Assembly (NCBI RefSeq): GCF_003696345.1
Contig: NZ_RFLX01000008.1
Location: 124,001 to 188,000 of the forward strand
DNA length: 64,000 nt
Direction of reading: 5' to 3'
From: Teichococcus wenyumeiae
GTDB lineage: Bacteria > Pseudomonadota > Alphaproteobacteria > Acetobacterales > Acetobacteraceae
Position numbers and translations under genes: made by a program. Shown piece by piece: positions 1 through 10,079 of this stretch (position 1 is the first letter of the stretch; the number at the start of each line of letters is the position of its first letter). A model generated the notes under the pieces. That model was not told the DNA's origin. It saw nothing but the letters and a program-made list of their open reading frames with translations, and made no database searches.

Positions 1-642
<642 letters not shown>

Positions 643-890
643 CCAGCACCCAGGGCATTGCCGCAGCAGAAGCTTCCGCTCAACGGCTCGAACAGATCGA
701 AGTTCGAGCCGACCGTGGCCTCCAGCGTCTGCTGCCGCACCTGTGTTGCCCACCGCCAGATAAAGGCGCTCGGACGGATCTGCTCCCTTCTCAGACATCT
801 GGGTAGCCGATCAGCTTTCACACCGCGGGCATGCGCCTGCGGCCATACACGGCCAAGGTCATGTCACAGGTGGCGGGCGCGCCCCTCCAC
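643..890. other. Intergenic gap, nothing recognised
   Basis: About 250 bases lie between the decarboxylase stop and the convergent amidohydrolase stop. Short frames are open on both strands, but none has a credible ribosome site or a recognisable protein family. No terminator with a T-run was found. Confidence 0.5.
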
Positions 891-1889
891 TCACCGGGCA
901 CCAGCCTGCATGTTGCATTCGGTTGTCAGGCGCAACCAGTTGGCATGGGCAAACCCGGCCTTCTGGGCCTCATCGAGACCGCAGTTCTGCAGGAACCGTT
1001 TCGCGTCGTGGCCGGGACGGTACTGGTACGGGAAGTCGGTGGAGAACAGCAGGCGGTCGTGGCCCACGACGGCTGCGGCGCGCTCGAGATAGTGCGGGAG
1101 GAACATGCCGCTCGCCGTGACATAGAGGTTGCGGCGCAGGTAGGTGCCGATCGGATGAGCCAGACCGGAGACCCGGTCCATGGCGGCGAGGCGCTCGGCA
1201 TAGAACAGCACCAGCTCGCCCCAGTGTCCCAGGATCACCTGCAGGCGCGGCATCCGGTCGAAGGTGCCTGCCAGCACCAGTCGAATGAACTGGATGCCCG
1301 CGTCGTAGTGCCAGCCAAGCCCATAGGAGGCGAAGGCGGCATCGATCTCGGGCTTGAAGCCTGAATAGTACGCGGCCCGCACCGCCGCCTCGGGCGTGCG
1401 GGGATGCAGCAGGATCGGCGCGCCCAATGCCTCGGCGCTCCGGAGGATGGGCGACAGGAACGGATCGTCGAGGCTGCGCGACCCCACCCTGCCGCACAGC
1501 ATGGCTCCCTTGAAGCCGAGCGTCCGGACGCACCGCTCAAGTTCCAGGGCGGCTTCCTCCGGCATGGCGACCGGCAGCGTGGCAAAGGCCTGGAACCGCG
1601 TTGGATGACGCGCGACCGCCGCCGCCAGGGCGTCGTTGATGCGCCTCGCCATGTCGACACTGTCCGGCCCGAGGTCGTGGAGCGCGGGCGTGGTCAGCGA
1701 CAGGACCTGCACGTCCAGCCCGGTCTCGTCCATCAGGGCCAGCCGCTCCTCGGCGAGGTCGAGCAGCCGGTCCTCGATGATGCCGGAATGCACCGCCACG
1801 CTCGGGTCGGCCGCTTCCAGGCCGATGGCGTGCCATGCATCCCGCACTTCGGACGTGAGGAAGTGCTCTTCGATACCGATCAATTTCAT
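891..1889 (-). CDS. Amidohydrolase family 2 protein (ACMSD / dihydroxybenzoate decarboxylase-like)
   Basis: Encodes 332 residues of a metal-dependent TIM-barrel amidohydrolase. The N-terminus has EEHF at residues 7-10, the variant metal site typical of 2,3-dihydroxybenzoate and gamma-resorcylate decarboxylases, in place of HxH. Further likely ligands are His162 (LHPR) and Asp285 (FSTDFPY). Such enzymes act on aromatic carboxylates by non-oxidative decarboxylation or hydrolyse lactones; the substrate cannot be read here. The ATG at 1889 is chosen because it begins directly at the conserved core and has AAGG just upstream; the open frame extends further but that extension is low-complexity and non-homologous. 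The gene is divergent from a LysR regulator, which is its likely activator, with about 170 bases between the starts. Confidence 0.8.
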   Translation of the reverse strand: MKLIGIEEHFLTSEVRDAWHAIGLEAADPSVAVHSGIIEDRLLDLAEERLALMDETGLDVQVLSLTTPALHDLGPDSVDMARRINDALAAAVARHPTRFQAFATLPVAMPEEAALELERCVRTLGFKGAMLCGRVGSRSLDDPFLSPILRSAEALGAPILLHPRTPEAAVRAAYYSGFKPEIDAAFASYGLGWHYDAGIQFIRLVLAGTFDRMPRLQVILGHWGELVLFYAERLAAMDRVSGLAHPIGTYLRRNLYVTASGMFLPHYLERAAAVVGHDRLLFSTDFPYQYRPGHDAKRFLQNCGLDEAQKAGFAHANWLRLTTECNMQAGAR

Positions 1890-2062
1890 TGCTGCCACCT
1901 TCTGGCGTTTCAGTGCCTCACCGGTGCGGCATGGGCGGTCTGTGCCGGTCAGGACGACAGCAGATATGAAGGCACCGCCAAGCGGCGCCAGACGCATCGC
2001 ATGCACATGATCGTTGCACGCGGCGCCTGTGCCGGGCAGCCGGACCGGCCTACCAATAAGCC

Positions 2063-3031
2063 ATGGACAGTGTCGACCTGAACCTGCTGACCGCGCTGGA
2101 CGCGCTGCTGGCCGAAGGAAGCGTGACCGCGGCGGCACGCCGCCTGGGCCTGAGTTCCTCCGCCATGAGCCGGACGCTGGCGCGGCTGCGTGCCACGACC
2201 GGCGACCCGCTGCTCGTGCGCGCCGGTCGCAGGCTTGTACCGACACCCCGGGCCGCGGCACTGCGCGACCAGGTGCATGCGCTCGCCCATGACGTCCGCA
2301 CGGTTCTCAGCCCGCGGCACGGCCGCCTGGATGTCGCCGCGCTGGCGCGGACCTTCACCATTCGCGCCAGTGAAGGGTTCGTGGAACTGTTTTCCGTGCC
2401 TCTGGTGGCTGCCGTCACAGATGCGGCGCCGCGTGCCTGCCTGCGGTTCGCGCCCAAGCCCGACAAGGATGCCGGTCCTTTACGGGAGGCGCAGATCGAC
2501 CTTGAGGTCGGGGTTCTCGGCGCCTCCGCTCCCGAGGTGCGCACCCAGGTCATCTTCCGCGACAGCTTCGTTGGCGCGGTGCGGGCAGGACATCCATTGC
2601 TGGCGGGAGCGGTGACGCCGGAACGCTATGCCGCCTGCCAGCATGTCGTGGCCTCGCGCAAGGCCAGCTTCAGAGGGCCGGTCGACGAAGCCCTGGAGGC
2701 TCAAGGGCTGCACCGGGCGATTGTCGCCGTCATGCCCGGATACCGCGACGCGCTGCGCATCGCGCGGCAGTCGGATCTGGTCGCACTGGTGCCACGCGCG
2801 TGCCTGGGCAAGGACATGACACGCGCTGACCCGCCGCCGGACGGGCTTGCCAGCTTCGAGCTCCCCGTCCGCACACCGGAGATCGTCGTGTCGGCGATGT
2901 GGCACCCGCGCCTGGACGCCGACCCGGCCCATCAATGGTTGCGCGGCACCCTCATGGCGGTGTGCCGCAACATCGTGTCGGCCCAACGACGTTCGGCAGA
3001 TCAGGGACGATCAGCTTCCGGGCCGCCTTGA
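2063..3031 (+). CDS. LysR-family transcriptional regulator
   Basis: A 322-residue regulator with the LysR layout: an N-terminal winged helix-turn-helix (residues about 1-65, DLNLLTALDALL...SVTAAARRLGLSSSAMSRTLARLR) and a periplasmic-binding-fold effector domain from about 95 to 300. The N-terminal pattern resembles the NodD/LinR-type branch rather than the CysB branch. Divergent placement from the amidohydrolase gene is the classic LysR arrangement and suggests it controls that gene, probably in response to the pathway substrate. The 173-base gap should hold the T-N11-A type operator, but I could not single one out with confidence. The C-terminal 20 residues are polar and probably disordered. 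Confidence 0.88.
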   Translation: MDSVDLNLLTALDALLAEGSVTAAARRLGLSSSAMSRTLARLRATTGDPLLVRAGRRLVPTPRAAALRDQVHALAHDVRTVLSPRHGRLDVAALARTFTIRASEGFVELFSVPLVAAVTDAAPRACLRFAPKPDKDAGPLREAQIDLEVGVLGASAPEVRTQVIFRDSFVGAVRAGHPLLAGAVTPERYAACQHVVASRKASFRGPVDEALEAQGLHRAIVAVMPGYRDALRIARQSDLVALVPRACLGKDMTRADPPPDGLASFELPVRTPEIVVSAMWHPRLDADPAHQWLRGTLMAVCRNIVSAQRRSADQGRSASGPP

Positions 3032-3320
3032 CCAGACGGGGACAACAAGCACCGGCGGAAAGCGCTTGCGGGTCGTTGGCGGCTTCTGCGCCTTTCCCGC
3101 GGAGAGCTGCCATTCCGCTGTCGGCCAGCATGGGTCGGCTGCTTCGCGCCCATTCCGATCGTTGAACATGTGCATCCAGCTTCCTGGGAGCAGACATCAC
3201 CCGTCGGGCGCTATGTCGCCCGATCAGGGCAATTCGCCCTGCCAGGGGCGAGGAGCAGCAACGCCACCGGAATAGCGAAATTCCGTTGTGGCAGACTGGC
3301 CAGTCTTATCAGGCCTCCTC

Positions 3321-4607
3321 TCAGGCGGCCTTGGCCGCTGCCCGCGCGGCGAGCTTCTCTTCCTCGGTCCAGACTTTGCGCTCGCGCTTTTCCTGCGGCT
3401 TGATCTGCTTGACCGGCCCGCCGCCCAGCACAGGGGGGCGCATGGTCGAATTGCGCGCCGCTTCCGAATGCCACGGATGATCGGCCTGCACGGTCAGAGC
3501 GCGGCCGATTTCCCGCTCCACATCCCGCAGCCAGGCGCGCTGCTCGGCATCGCAGAGCGTGACGGCGAAGCCGCTACGCCCCGCGCGGCCGGTGCGGCCG
3601 ATGCGGTGGACATAGCTTTCCGGCAGGCTCGGCAGGTCATGGTTGAAGACATGCGTCACGGTATCGACGTCGATGCCGCGCGCCGCGATATCCGTCGCCA
3701 CCAGGACCTGCACGGTGCCGGCACGGAAGGCGTCCAGCGCGCGCTCGCGCTGGCCCTGCGACTTGTTGCCGTGCAGCGCCTCGGCCGTGATGCCCGCCTC
3801 GGTGATGAAGGCGCAGACCTCGTTGGCGATGTTCTTCTGCAGCGTGAAGACCACGGCCTGGCCGATCCCGGGCGCCCGCAACTGCGCCAGCAGCGCCGCC
3901 TTCTTGTCGGCGGCATCGACGAACATGACCGACTGCTCGATCCGGTCGACGGTGGTTGAGGGGGGCGCGATCTCGACCTTCGCCGGGTCGCGCAGCAGGC
4001 TCTCGGCCAGAGCCGCGATGGATTTCGGCATCGTTGCCGAGAACAGCAGCGTGTGCCGGTCCTTCGGCAGGGTCGCCACGATGCGCTCGATTGGCTTGGC
4101 GAAGCCCATGTCGAGCATCTGGTCGGCCTCGTCCAGCACCAGCGCCTCAAGCTGCGACAGGTCGCAGAGGCCCTGGTCGATCAGGTCCAGCAACCGCCCT
4201 GGCGCCGCCACGATGATGTCCACACCCGCCTTGAGCGCATTGACCTGGTGGAACTGGCTGACGCCGCCGAAGATCGTTGTCACGCTGGGCCGCAGATGGC
4301 GGCCGAAGCTCTCGAAGCCATCGGCGATCTGAGAGACCAGCTCGCGCGTCGGCGCCAGGACCAGAACGCGGGCGCCGCCCTTGGGTGCCGGGCGGGGCGC
4401 CATGGCCAGGCGATGCAGCAGCGGCAGCGCGAAGGCGGCGGTCTTGCCTGTGCCGGTCTGGGCCATGCCCAGCAGGTCACGGCCCTCCAGCAGCATCGGG
4501 ATCGACTGCGCCTGGATGGGGGTGGGCTTGGCGTAGCCTTCCTCGGCCAAGGCGCGCAGCAGGGACGGCGCCAGGGCAAGGTCGGCGAAAGTCATGGGCA
4601 TGGTCAA
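3321..4607 (-). CDS. DEAD-box ATP-dependent RNA helicase (RhlE-like)
   Basis: A 428-residue RNA-unwinding ATPase, probably acting in ribosome assembly, cold response or mRNA turnover. The usual motifs are present in order: Q-motif PTPIQ near residue 28, AQTGTGKT near 49, PTRELVSQI, VLDEADQMLDMGF, SATMP, ARGIDV and HRIGRTGRAGR. The short tail after about residue 385 is basic and lysine/arginine-rich, as in RhlE-type proteins. Start choice: a TTG at 4607 lies six bases after GGAGG; ATG codons at 4601 and 4595 are spaced 12 and 18 bases from it. I favour the TTG. The gene stands alone, with a LysR gene converging on it. Confidence 0.92.
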   Translation of the reverse strand: MTMPMTFADLALAPSLLRALAEEGYAKPTPIQAQSIPMLLEGRDLLGMAQTGTGKTAAFALPLLHRLAMAPRPAPKGGARVLVLAPTRELVSQIADGFESFGRHLRPSVTTIFGGVSQFHQVNALKAGVDIIVAAPGRLLDLIDQGLCDLSQLEALVLDEADQMLDMGFAKPIERIVATLPKDRHTLLFSATMPKSIAALAESLLRDPAKVEIAPPSTTVDRIEQSVMFVDAADKKAALLAQLRAPGIGQAVVFTLQKNIANEVCAFITEAGITAEALHGNKSQGQRERALDAFRAGTVQVLVATDIAARGIDVDTVTHVFNHDLPSLPESYVHRIGRTGRAGRSGFAVTLCDAEQRAWLRDVEREIGRALTVQADHPWHSEAARNSTMRPPVLGGGPVKQIKPQEKRERKVWTEEEKLAARAAAKAA

Positions 4608-4776
4608 GCGGCGCCTCCGGCGCTGGATAAGGCTGCGCCTGTTCGGGCTTCGCTGGTTCAGGGAGGCGGGCTTTTACGAGTGATGCTGCACTGGGTCAAC
4701 GCGAAGAAGCAGGGGGTCGAGGAGGTCCTCTCCCCACCTGCGACGGTCACGAACCCTCTCCCCTGAACCGCCGCGC

Positions 4777-5281
4777 TTATCGACGGGGCAAGCCGGGACT
4801 GTCAGGAGCCACTCGGCAACCTTGTCCAGCACGGCATCCGTCACAGCGCTGACCAAGTCGGGCGAGACGCCGATGCCATAGAGATCGCGCAGGTGGCCCT
4901 GGATCTCCCGCGTGCTCATGCCCCGGGCGTACATCGAACACTGCGACCGACAGCTTGTCGTTGAAGCCTGGAAAGCGGCGCTGGTACTTGGCAATCAACT
5001 GCGGGTCGGAGGTCGCGAGCCGGTCGCGCGGGATCTTTAGGTCAAGCTTGCCCGTGCCGGCCAGCACCGTCTTGCTGCCATAGCCGTTGCGGCCGTTGGA
5101 TCGGCCATCAGGCTCACCGCCGTCGGGATGATGGTCCAGCTCGGCGTTGAGTACCCGTTCGGCCAGGGCTTCTTGAACCCGTCCAGGAGACCGCTATCGG
5201 CCAGGGCCGTCGCGGGGCGAATCCGGCCAGGAGCTGATCCAACAGCTCATCCAGGATCAGGGGCTGTTTGCGTCGCGGCAT
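4777..5281 (-). pseudogene. IS256-family (Mutator) transposase remnant
   Basis: Reading leftward from the ATG at 5281, a broken frame gives MPRRKQPLILDELLDQLLAG, then in other frames [55 protein letters not shown] and [19 protein letters not shown]. These are consecutive N-terminal segments of IS256-family transposases (DDE enzymes of about 400 residues). At least two frame changes separate them, and everything after about residue 165, including most of the catalytic core, is missing. No terminal inverted repeats were identified. It is a dead fragment in a patch of other insertion remnants. Confidence 0.8.
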
Positions 5282-5423
5282 ACGATGGCTCCCTCAACAG
5301 CACCGTACGATCCCAAACACGGAATTTCCGACAGTCCCGCTGAAGGTGATCCTGACGCTCATCCCAGCGTTTGAGTATCATAGGGCGTTCACCGTCATCG
5401 AACCGAGTGCTGCTGCCCTGCTT

Positions 5424-5812
5424 CTATCGGAATCGCCACCGCTGTGATCGCCTCCGGCCCATGAGCACCTTGGAGGCTGCCGTGTCTGCACCCAGACCCA
5501 TGGCGGCTTCGTCGCCTAGGAGGGCTTTACCTCTGCGCCGGATCGGCCGGATCTGCGGCAGGTACTTCTGCTCGACGAACTCGGTCAGTGACGGCGGTGA
5601 GCCACGCCGCGATGTCGCGCAGTCCCTGAGCCGCCGTGGCTGGTGTTCACGTCCAGCCCGGCGCGGAAGCAGAACGGCCTGCCGGCGTCGAGGATGACCC
5701 TCCACCCGGGCAGCAGCCCGCCGGAAGGCATGGCGGCACGGGAGAGGACGGCGTAGCGCCCGGCATCGTCGCGGCGCAGCACGACGGTGGCGAGGTTCGG
5801 AACCTTGGTCAT
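5424..5812 (-). pseudogene. Degraded frame, possible tyrosine-recombinase (integrase) remnant
   Basis: From an ATG at 5812 a frame reads MTKVPNLATVVLRRDDAGRY and on to GWRVILDAGRPFCFRAGLD, then shifts. A neighbouring frame continues with SLTEFVEQKYLPQIRPIRR, which resembles the start of the core-binding (SAM-like) domain of phage-type integrases, where a similar F-V-E-x-x-YLP motif is common. No catalytic R...HxxR...Y box can be found, so any integrase here is truncated as well as frameshifted. The match is short, and an unrelated hypothetical protein is possible. It sits between two transposase remnants. Confidence 0.35.
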
Positions 5813-5904
5813 GGTGTGATCCTGCAAGGAAAATAGAGGCGCGCTCTGCTGAAGTACACTGGAGTGTCTCAGGCTGGGCAGCACCATGACATGTGGTCGA
5901 GAGT

Positions 5905-6500
5905 TCAGGCCGAAGCGCGCAGATGCACATGGCGATTCAGCATCCTATTATGCGGGATGCGCTGCTTGTGGCTGCGGCGTGACAAAATATGGGCCTGATG
6001 CTGCGAGCGGTCGTGGCTTCGCGGAAGCAGTTGCTGTCCTAGCCCTTGTCGCGGTCCGGGGCGCGGGCATGCGGCAAGGTACCGAGCATCGGCGCTGCGC
6101 CTTTGTGGTCGCTCATCTGGGTATTCGGACAGCATCGCCAGTGGCGGCCTCACTCATCCGAAACCGTGTGCAGCTTGGAGTTCAGGCCACCCTTGGTGCG
6201 CCCCATATGGCGGGGAACAGTCTCTTTGCAAGCAAGCCAGCTGCCGTGCGGTGCGCCTTGAGGTGAATGGCGCCGATCAGCAGCCGATACGGCTGGCCTT
6301 TGCATCCCGCAAGCCTAGAGAAGATGCGGTTGAAGACACCTATGCGACTCCTGTGAACAAAGTGGTTCCATAGAGTCTTGTGCGGGCTGCACATGGTAGG
6401 AGCATCGCGCCAGCACAAGCTGTTATGGATGGTGCCGCCGACTGCGCGCTGATCATCCACTCGCTGCGCCTCCATACGAAAGCGGTATGTTGGACGCGAT
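5905..6500 (-). pseudogene. IS5-family transposase remnant
   Basis: Leftward from about 6490 the frames read RVDDQRAVGGTIHN, CWRDAPTMCSPHKTLWNHF, GVFNRIFSRLAG, HLKAHRTAAGLLAK, then after a shift KGGLNSKLHTVSDE, PLAMLLSE-like sequence and finally SRRSHKQRIPHN. This is the order of segments in IS5-group (IS427-like) transposases: the DD region precedes the GLNSKLH strand, and the basic SRRSRK-IPHD segment precedes the catalytic glutamate. Several frameshifts and in-frame stops mean it cannot be active. Base composition is less GC-rich than the flanks. No complete terminal repeats were seen. Confidence 0.78.
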
Positions 6501-6765
6501 CCGCTGGATCTGCGCCGCCGTCTGCCAAGACAGGTCAGCCATGGCAGCACCTTCTGTCACCATGGAATCACGGCAGGATCAAAGCGCGAGAACCTCGTTG
6601 ATAGATCCTGATCCTGGCATTGCGGCATCTGGCGCTCAATCACTCATCCGGCAGGTGATTGGCGCATTTCGGGGCATTATCCTGGAAAACATGTCTTCAT
6701 GGACTGAGCGGTGTTAGTTCTCTATGGCAACAACAGGCAGTAATATCATCTGCCGGAGCACGGTC

Positions 6766-8598
6766 ATGTCCCTGGACCTATCTGTCGTATTCGGCCTGTT
6801 GGCAGCGGCGATCGGCATGTTCGCCTGGGGCCGCCCGCGTGTGGATGCGGTCGCATTGATCATGATCGTTGCCCTGCCGCTGACCGGCATCCTTACCGTT
6901 CAGGAAGCGCTGGCCGGTTTCAGCCAGCCCAGTGTTGTGCTGATCGCTGCCCTTTTCGTGATCGGCGAAGGGCTGGTCCGGACCGGTGTCGCCAGCCGCC
7001 TGGGAGATTGGATCGCTTCCCGCACGGGCGGCAGCAGCGGCAGGCTCATGACGATGCTGATGTTGGCCGTCGCGACGCTGGGCTCTGTGATGAGTTCCAC
7101 CGGGGTGGTCGCCATCTTCATCCCCATCGTCATGCGCATCGTCATGCGGCTGCGGATCGCACCCGGCCAGATCATGATGCCGCTGAGCTTCGCCGCCCTG
7201 ATCAGCGGCATGATGACGCTGGTGGGAACGCCGCCCAATCTGGTTGTGAACAGCGCGTTGCTGCGGGAGGGATATGCCGGCTTCGGCTTCTTCAGCTTCA
7301 CACCCTTCGGGCTACCGATCCTGCTGCTCGGCATCGCCTACATGACTGTGGCGCGTCGGTGGCTGGCGGATGCGGAGCCGGAGGAAGCGGGGCGCCACGG
7401 CCAGCCGACCCTGGCGCAGCTCATCCGGGATTACGGCCTCATCGAGTCCTCCCACCGTCTCCGCATCAAGGCTGACTCGCCGCTTGCCGGGCATAGCCTT
7501 GAGGCGCTGCGCCTGCGCGGCGCGCATGGCCTGATTGTCATGGCCGTCGAGCGCCCGCGGCGCTTCACCTCCACCTTCCTGAATCCGGCCGGGGAGACGG
7601 TGCTACGCGCGGGTGATTCGCTGATCGTCCACTTCGCCGGCTCTGAAGAAAGTATGCTGGCGCTTGCCGCCCGGCTGGGCCTGCAGCATTCGCCGCTTCG
7701 CGATCTCGACACGATCCGCAAGCCACATCCCATCGGCCTGGCCGAGGTGATGATTCCCCCTGACTCTCCGCTCTCCGGCAGATCGGTGCTGGAAGCCGAG
7801 TTCCGCTCCACCTACGGGCTGACGGTGGTGGGACTGCGCCGCGGCCGGACTGCCTGGGGCAAGGGTGTGCTGGAGGAAAAGCTGCAGGCCGGAGACACGC
7901 TGCTGCTGGTTGGCCCCTGGGAAGAGCTTCGCCGCTCCCAGCGCGGCAAGCGGAGCTTCCTGCTGCTCAGCCAGCCGGCGGATCTGGAGGAATTGTCCCC
8001 TGCCGCCGACCGCGCGCCGCAGGCCCTGCTCAGCCTGGCCGTGGTCATCGTGATGATGGTCAGCGGCGTGCTGCCACATGTGCAGGCCGCCTTGGTCGGC
8101 TGCCTGATGATGCTGGGCTTCCGCTGCATCGACATGGACAGCGCCTACCGGGCCATCCATTGGCAGACCATCGTCCTGATCGGCGGCATGTTGCCCTTTT
8201 CCCTGGCCCTGCAGAAAACCGGCGGCATCGCCATGGCGGCGGATGGGCTGATCAATCTGGTGGGAGAAGCAGGACCTTACGCCCTGCTGGCCAGCCTGTT
8301 CGTGGCGACGGCTCTGACCGGCCTGTTCATCTCCAATACCGCGACGGCCGTGCTGATGGCGCCCGTCGCCATCGCCACGGCGCGAGAGCTGGGTTTCTCG
8401 CCCTATCCCTTCGCCATGATCGTTGCCCTGGCTGCCTCAGCAGCCTTCATGACGCCGGTATCCTCGCCGGTGAACATGCTGGTCATGGGGCCAGGACGCT
8501 ATCGCTTCGGTGACTTCCTGCGTATCGGCGTGCCCTTCACCGTGCTGGTGATGGTGGTGAGCCTGGCGCTGGTGCCTTTGCTGCTGCCCGTGCGGTAG
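6766..8598 (+). CDS. SLC13 (DASS)-family permease with two TrkA-C/RCK_C domains
   Basis: A 610-residue inner-membrane transporter. N-terminal and C-terminal halves are hydrophobic, each with several membrane segments and the family's SxTG/NTA-type signatures: SSTGVVAIFIPI near residue 125 and FISNTATAVLMAPVAIA near 525, plus GTPPNLVVNS. Between them, about residues 235-405, lie two soluble TrkA-C repeats, typical of the subfamily annotated as sulfate or dicarboxylate permeases. Substrate is not determinable. The ATG at 6766 follows GGAG by seven bases; an upstream in-frame ATG at 6724 has no ribosome site. It is the only intact gene in a patch of insertion-sequence debris, so it may be a horizontally acquired cargo gene. 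Confidence 0.83.
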   Translation: MSLDLSVVFGLLAAAIGMFAWGRPRVDAVALIMIVALPLTGILTVQEALAGFSQPSVVLIAALFVIGEGLVRTGVASRLGDWIASRTGGSSGRLMTMLMLAVATLGSVMSSTGVVAIFIPIVMRIVMRLRIAPGQIMMPLSFAALISGMMTLVGTPPNLVVNSALLREGYAGFGFFSFTPFGLPILLLGIAYMTVARRWLADAEPEEAGRHGQPTLAQLIRDYGLIESSHRLRIKADSPLAGHSLEALRLRGAHGLIVMAVERPRRFTSTFLNPAGETVLRAGDSLIVHFAGSEESMLALAARLGLQHSPLRDLDTIRKPHPIGLAEVMIPPDSPLSGRSVLEAEFRSTYGLTVVGLRRGRTAWGKGVLEEKLQAGDTLLLVGPWEELRRSQRGKRSFLLLSQPADLEELSPAADRAPQALLSLAVVIVMMVSGVLPHVQAALVGCLMMLGFRCIDMDSAYRAIHWQTIVLIGGMLPFSLALQKTGGIAMAADGLINLVGEAGPYALLASLFVATALTGLFISNTATAVLMAPVAIATARELGFSPYPFAMIVALAASAAFMTPVSSPVNMLVMGPGRYRFGDFLRIGVPFTVLVMVVSLALVPLLLPVR

Positions 8599-8936
8599 TT
8601 CCCGAACTTGCAGGCTGGCGCAGCGCGGCAGTTCCGCCGCCCGGGCCACCTGCGCGATCCGCCGGCCTCGGCGCCCGTTCTTGCGTTTTCGCGAAGAGTT
8701 GCTCCACGTCCTCCCGATCGCAGGATTCGGTGCTTGGCGTGATCAGGGTCGCTGCGCCAGCTGCCGTGCCTCGCCACACGGCCTTGCGCCGGTCGTAGCC
8801 CCGCACAAGCCTAACAGAATACCGCGACCATGCTGTCGCCGACGGCGCCACGCACCGGGACATCCAATGCTGGACCGGGAGATCGAGGTCGGCTTGACGG
8901 CACTCTCCACTCTGGCCACCTCACCTGCCCTGGCCC
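8599..8936. other. Gene-free stretch after the permease
   Basis: About 340 bases with no recognisable protein in any frame. Frames open on both strands have the biased composition expected by chance at this GC content. It joins the permease to a kinase remnant and is probably part of the same decayed segment. Confidence 0.4.
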
Positions 8937-9455
8937 ATGGCGGCACAGCGTCGAGATCTGCTGGTTCGTGAGCTGAACCACCACGTCAAGAACATGCTCG
9001 CCATCGTGCAGGCGCTGGCTGCGCAGACCGCGGCGGGCGCTGGCGGCAAGCCTGACCGGTTCGTTCAGGACTTCGCGCGGCGGCCGCGAACCCTGGCGCA
9101 GGCCCATGGCCTGATGACCGGATCTGATTGGGAGGGTGCTGAGATGGGCACGCTGGTGGAGGCTGTTCTCGCAGCCTGGCGCTGCACGGGCCGCATCGTG
9201 GTGCCGGCACCTCAATATTTCCGCATCTCAGCGCATCAGGCGCAGGCGTGGTGCTCGCCCTGCACGAAACTCGCCACCAATGCGTCAAGTATGGTGCCCT
9301 GCCGTTGGAGAGCGGGCGGGTGGAGGTCATGTGGCGGAGCCCGGCCTGCACCGGCGCATCATCCTGCGGCTGGAGAAGCATGAAGCGGGCATCGGGGGTA
9401 AGCCGCCCAGCCTGGACAAGCTCGCCGCGGACTCCCGGCAGAGGGGGGCGCCTTG
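8937..9455 (+). pseudogene. HWE-family sensor histidine kinase, frameshifted C-terminal remnant
   Basis: The remnant begins with RELNHHVKNMLAIVQALAAQT, the H-box of HWE kinases, followed by RFVQDFARRPRTLAQAHGLMT and SDWEGAEMGTLVEAVLAAW. The ATP-binding part is then scattered over frames: HQAQA in frame one, LALHE in frame two, LATNA back in frame one, VKYGALPLESGRVEVMW in frame two, and RIILRLEKHEAG-GGKPP in frame three. Concatenated, these match the N-box and following strands of an intact HWE kinase such as the one at 36.6-39.9 kb. The sensory N-terminus is absent. At least four frame changes make this a dead gene. Confidence 0.75.
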
Positions 9456-9672
9456 AGGAGCGGCCTTACACTCTTGCCAGAACGCCCGGAAGAGTTCTGC
9501 CAGAGCCCGCTCTTGTCGCCTTGAGATGATAATGCCGAAAACCGCGCCCGGCACATACTGACCCAGGGCGCACATCAGTCCGCTTGGACGGCTTTGCACC
9601 TCAGGAGCAAACTGGCGGCTATCGGCCAATGCCCGCCGAAACAGGTGTATGCAGCGTGGGACGCCCAAACGC

Positions 9673-9702
9673 GAAAAGCCCGGCATCTCTGCCGGGCTTT
9701 TC
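9673..9702 (-). terminator. Rho-independent terminator downstream of tRNA-Arg
   Basis: A near-perfect hairpin: 13-base arms GAAAAGCCCGGCA and TGCCGGGCTTTTC around a 4-base loop. The minus-strand arm ends in TTTT, and it lies about 30 bases beyond the tRNA 3' end, so it probably ends the tRNA transcript. The A-rich opposite arm means it could also act on plus-strand transcription. Confidence 0.75.
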
Positions 9703-9732
9703 GATAAGGTCCTGATCTTACTCAGGAAAGAC

Positions 9733-9809
9733 TGGCGCGCCCGAAGAGATTCGAACTCCTGACCCCCAGATTCGTAGTCTGGTGCTCTATCCAGCTGAGC
9801 TACGGGCGC
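9733..9809 (-). tRNA. tRNA-Arg (anticodon ACG)
   Basis: A complete 77-base cloverleaf. The acceptor arms GCGCCCG and CGGGCGC pair fully, followed by discriminator G and an encoded CCA. The D-stem is GCTC/GAGC, the anticodon stem CCAGA/TCTGG encloses the loop CTACGAA, giving anticodon ACG, and the T-arm has TTCGAAT in its loop. A34 would be edited to inosine by TadA to read CGU, CGC and CGA. The 3' end faces the decayed accessory patch on its left, the usual side for tRNA-integrated islands. Confidence 0.96.
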
Positions 9810-10079
9810 CGTCCAGTGAGGGGGGAAATAGCCAGGAGCGGCGCCGAGCGCAACAGGGGCCGGCCGGAACTCGTCATCTTTTTTCACCTTGGCCGCAGAT
9901 TTCTTCCGCAACCCAGGCTGCGGGGTCGTGGCACCAGAGCTGGAGTGGCGGCAGTGTCAGGATTTTTTACGCATGGTGATCCTCGCCATAAAATTCGCCA
10001 ACATTCCAACGTCTTAAAATCTGGCACATGTCTTGCGAGGAAGGCTGCATCTTCTTCTCATGCCAAAAGGTGTCCAGAG

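Noticed and set aside
5886-6266. Plus-strand frame of 126 codons in the insertion remnant area
   Set aside because: It is antisense to the IS5-family transposase remnant and has no recognisable features.
9710-9735. Direct-repeat attachment site formed by the tRNA-Arg 3' end
   Set aside because: I looked for a second copy of the terminal tRNA bases to the left and found none, so no att pair is claimed.
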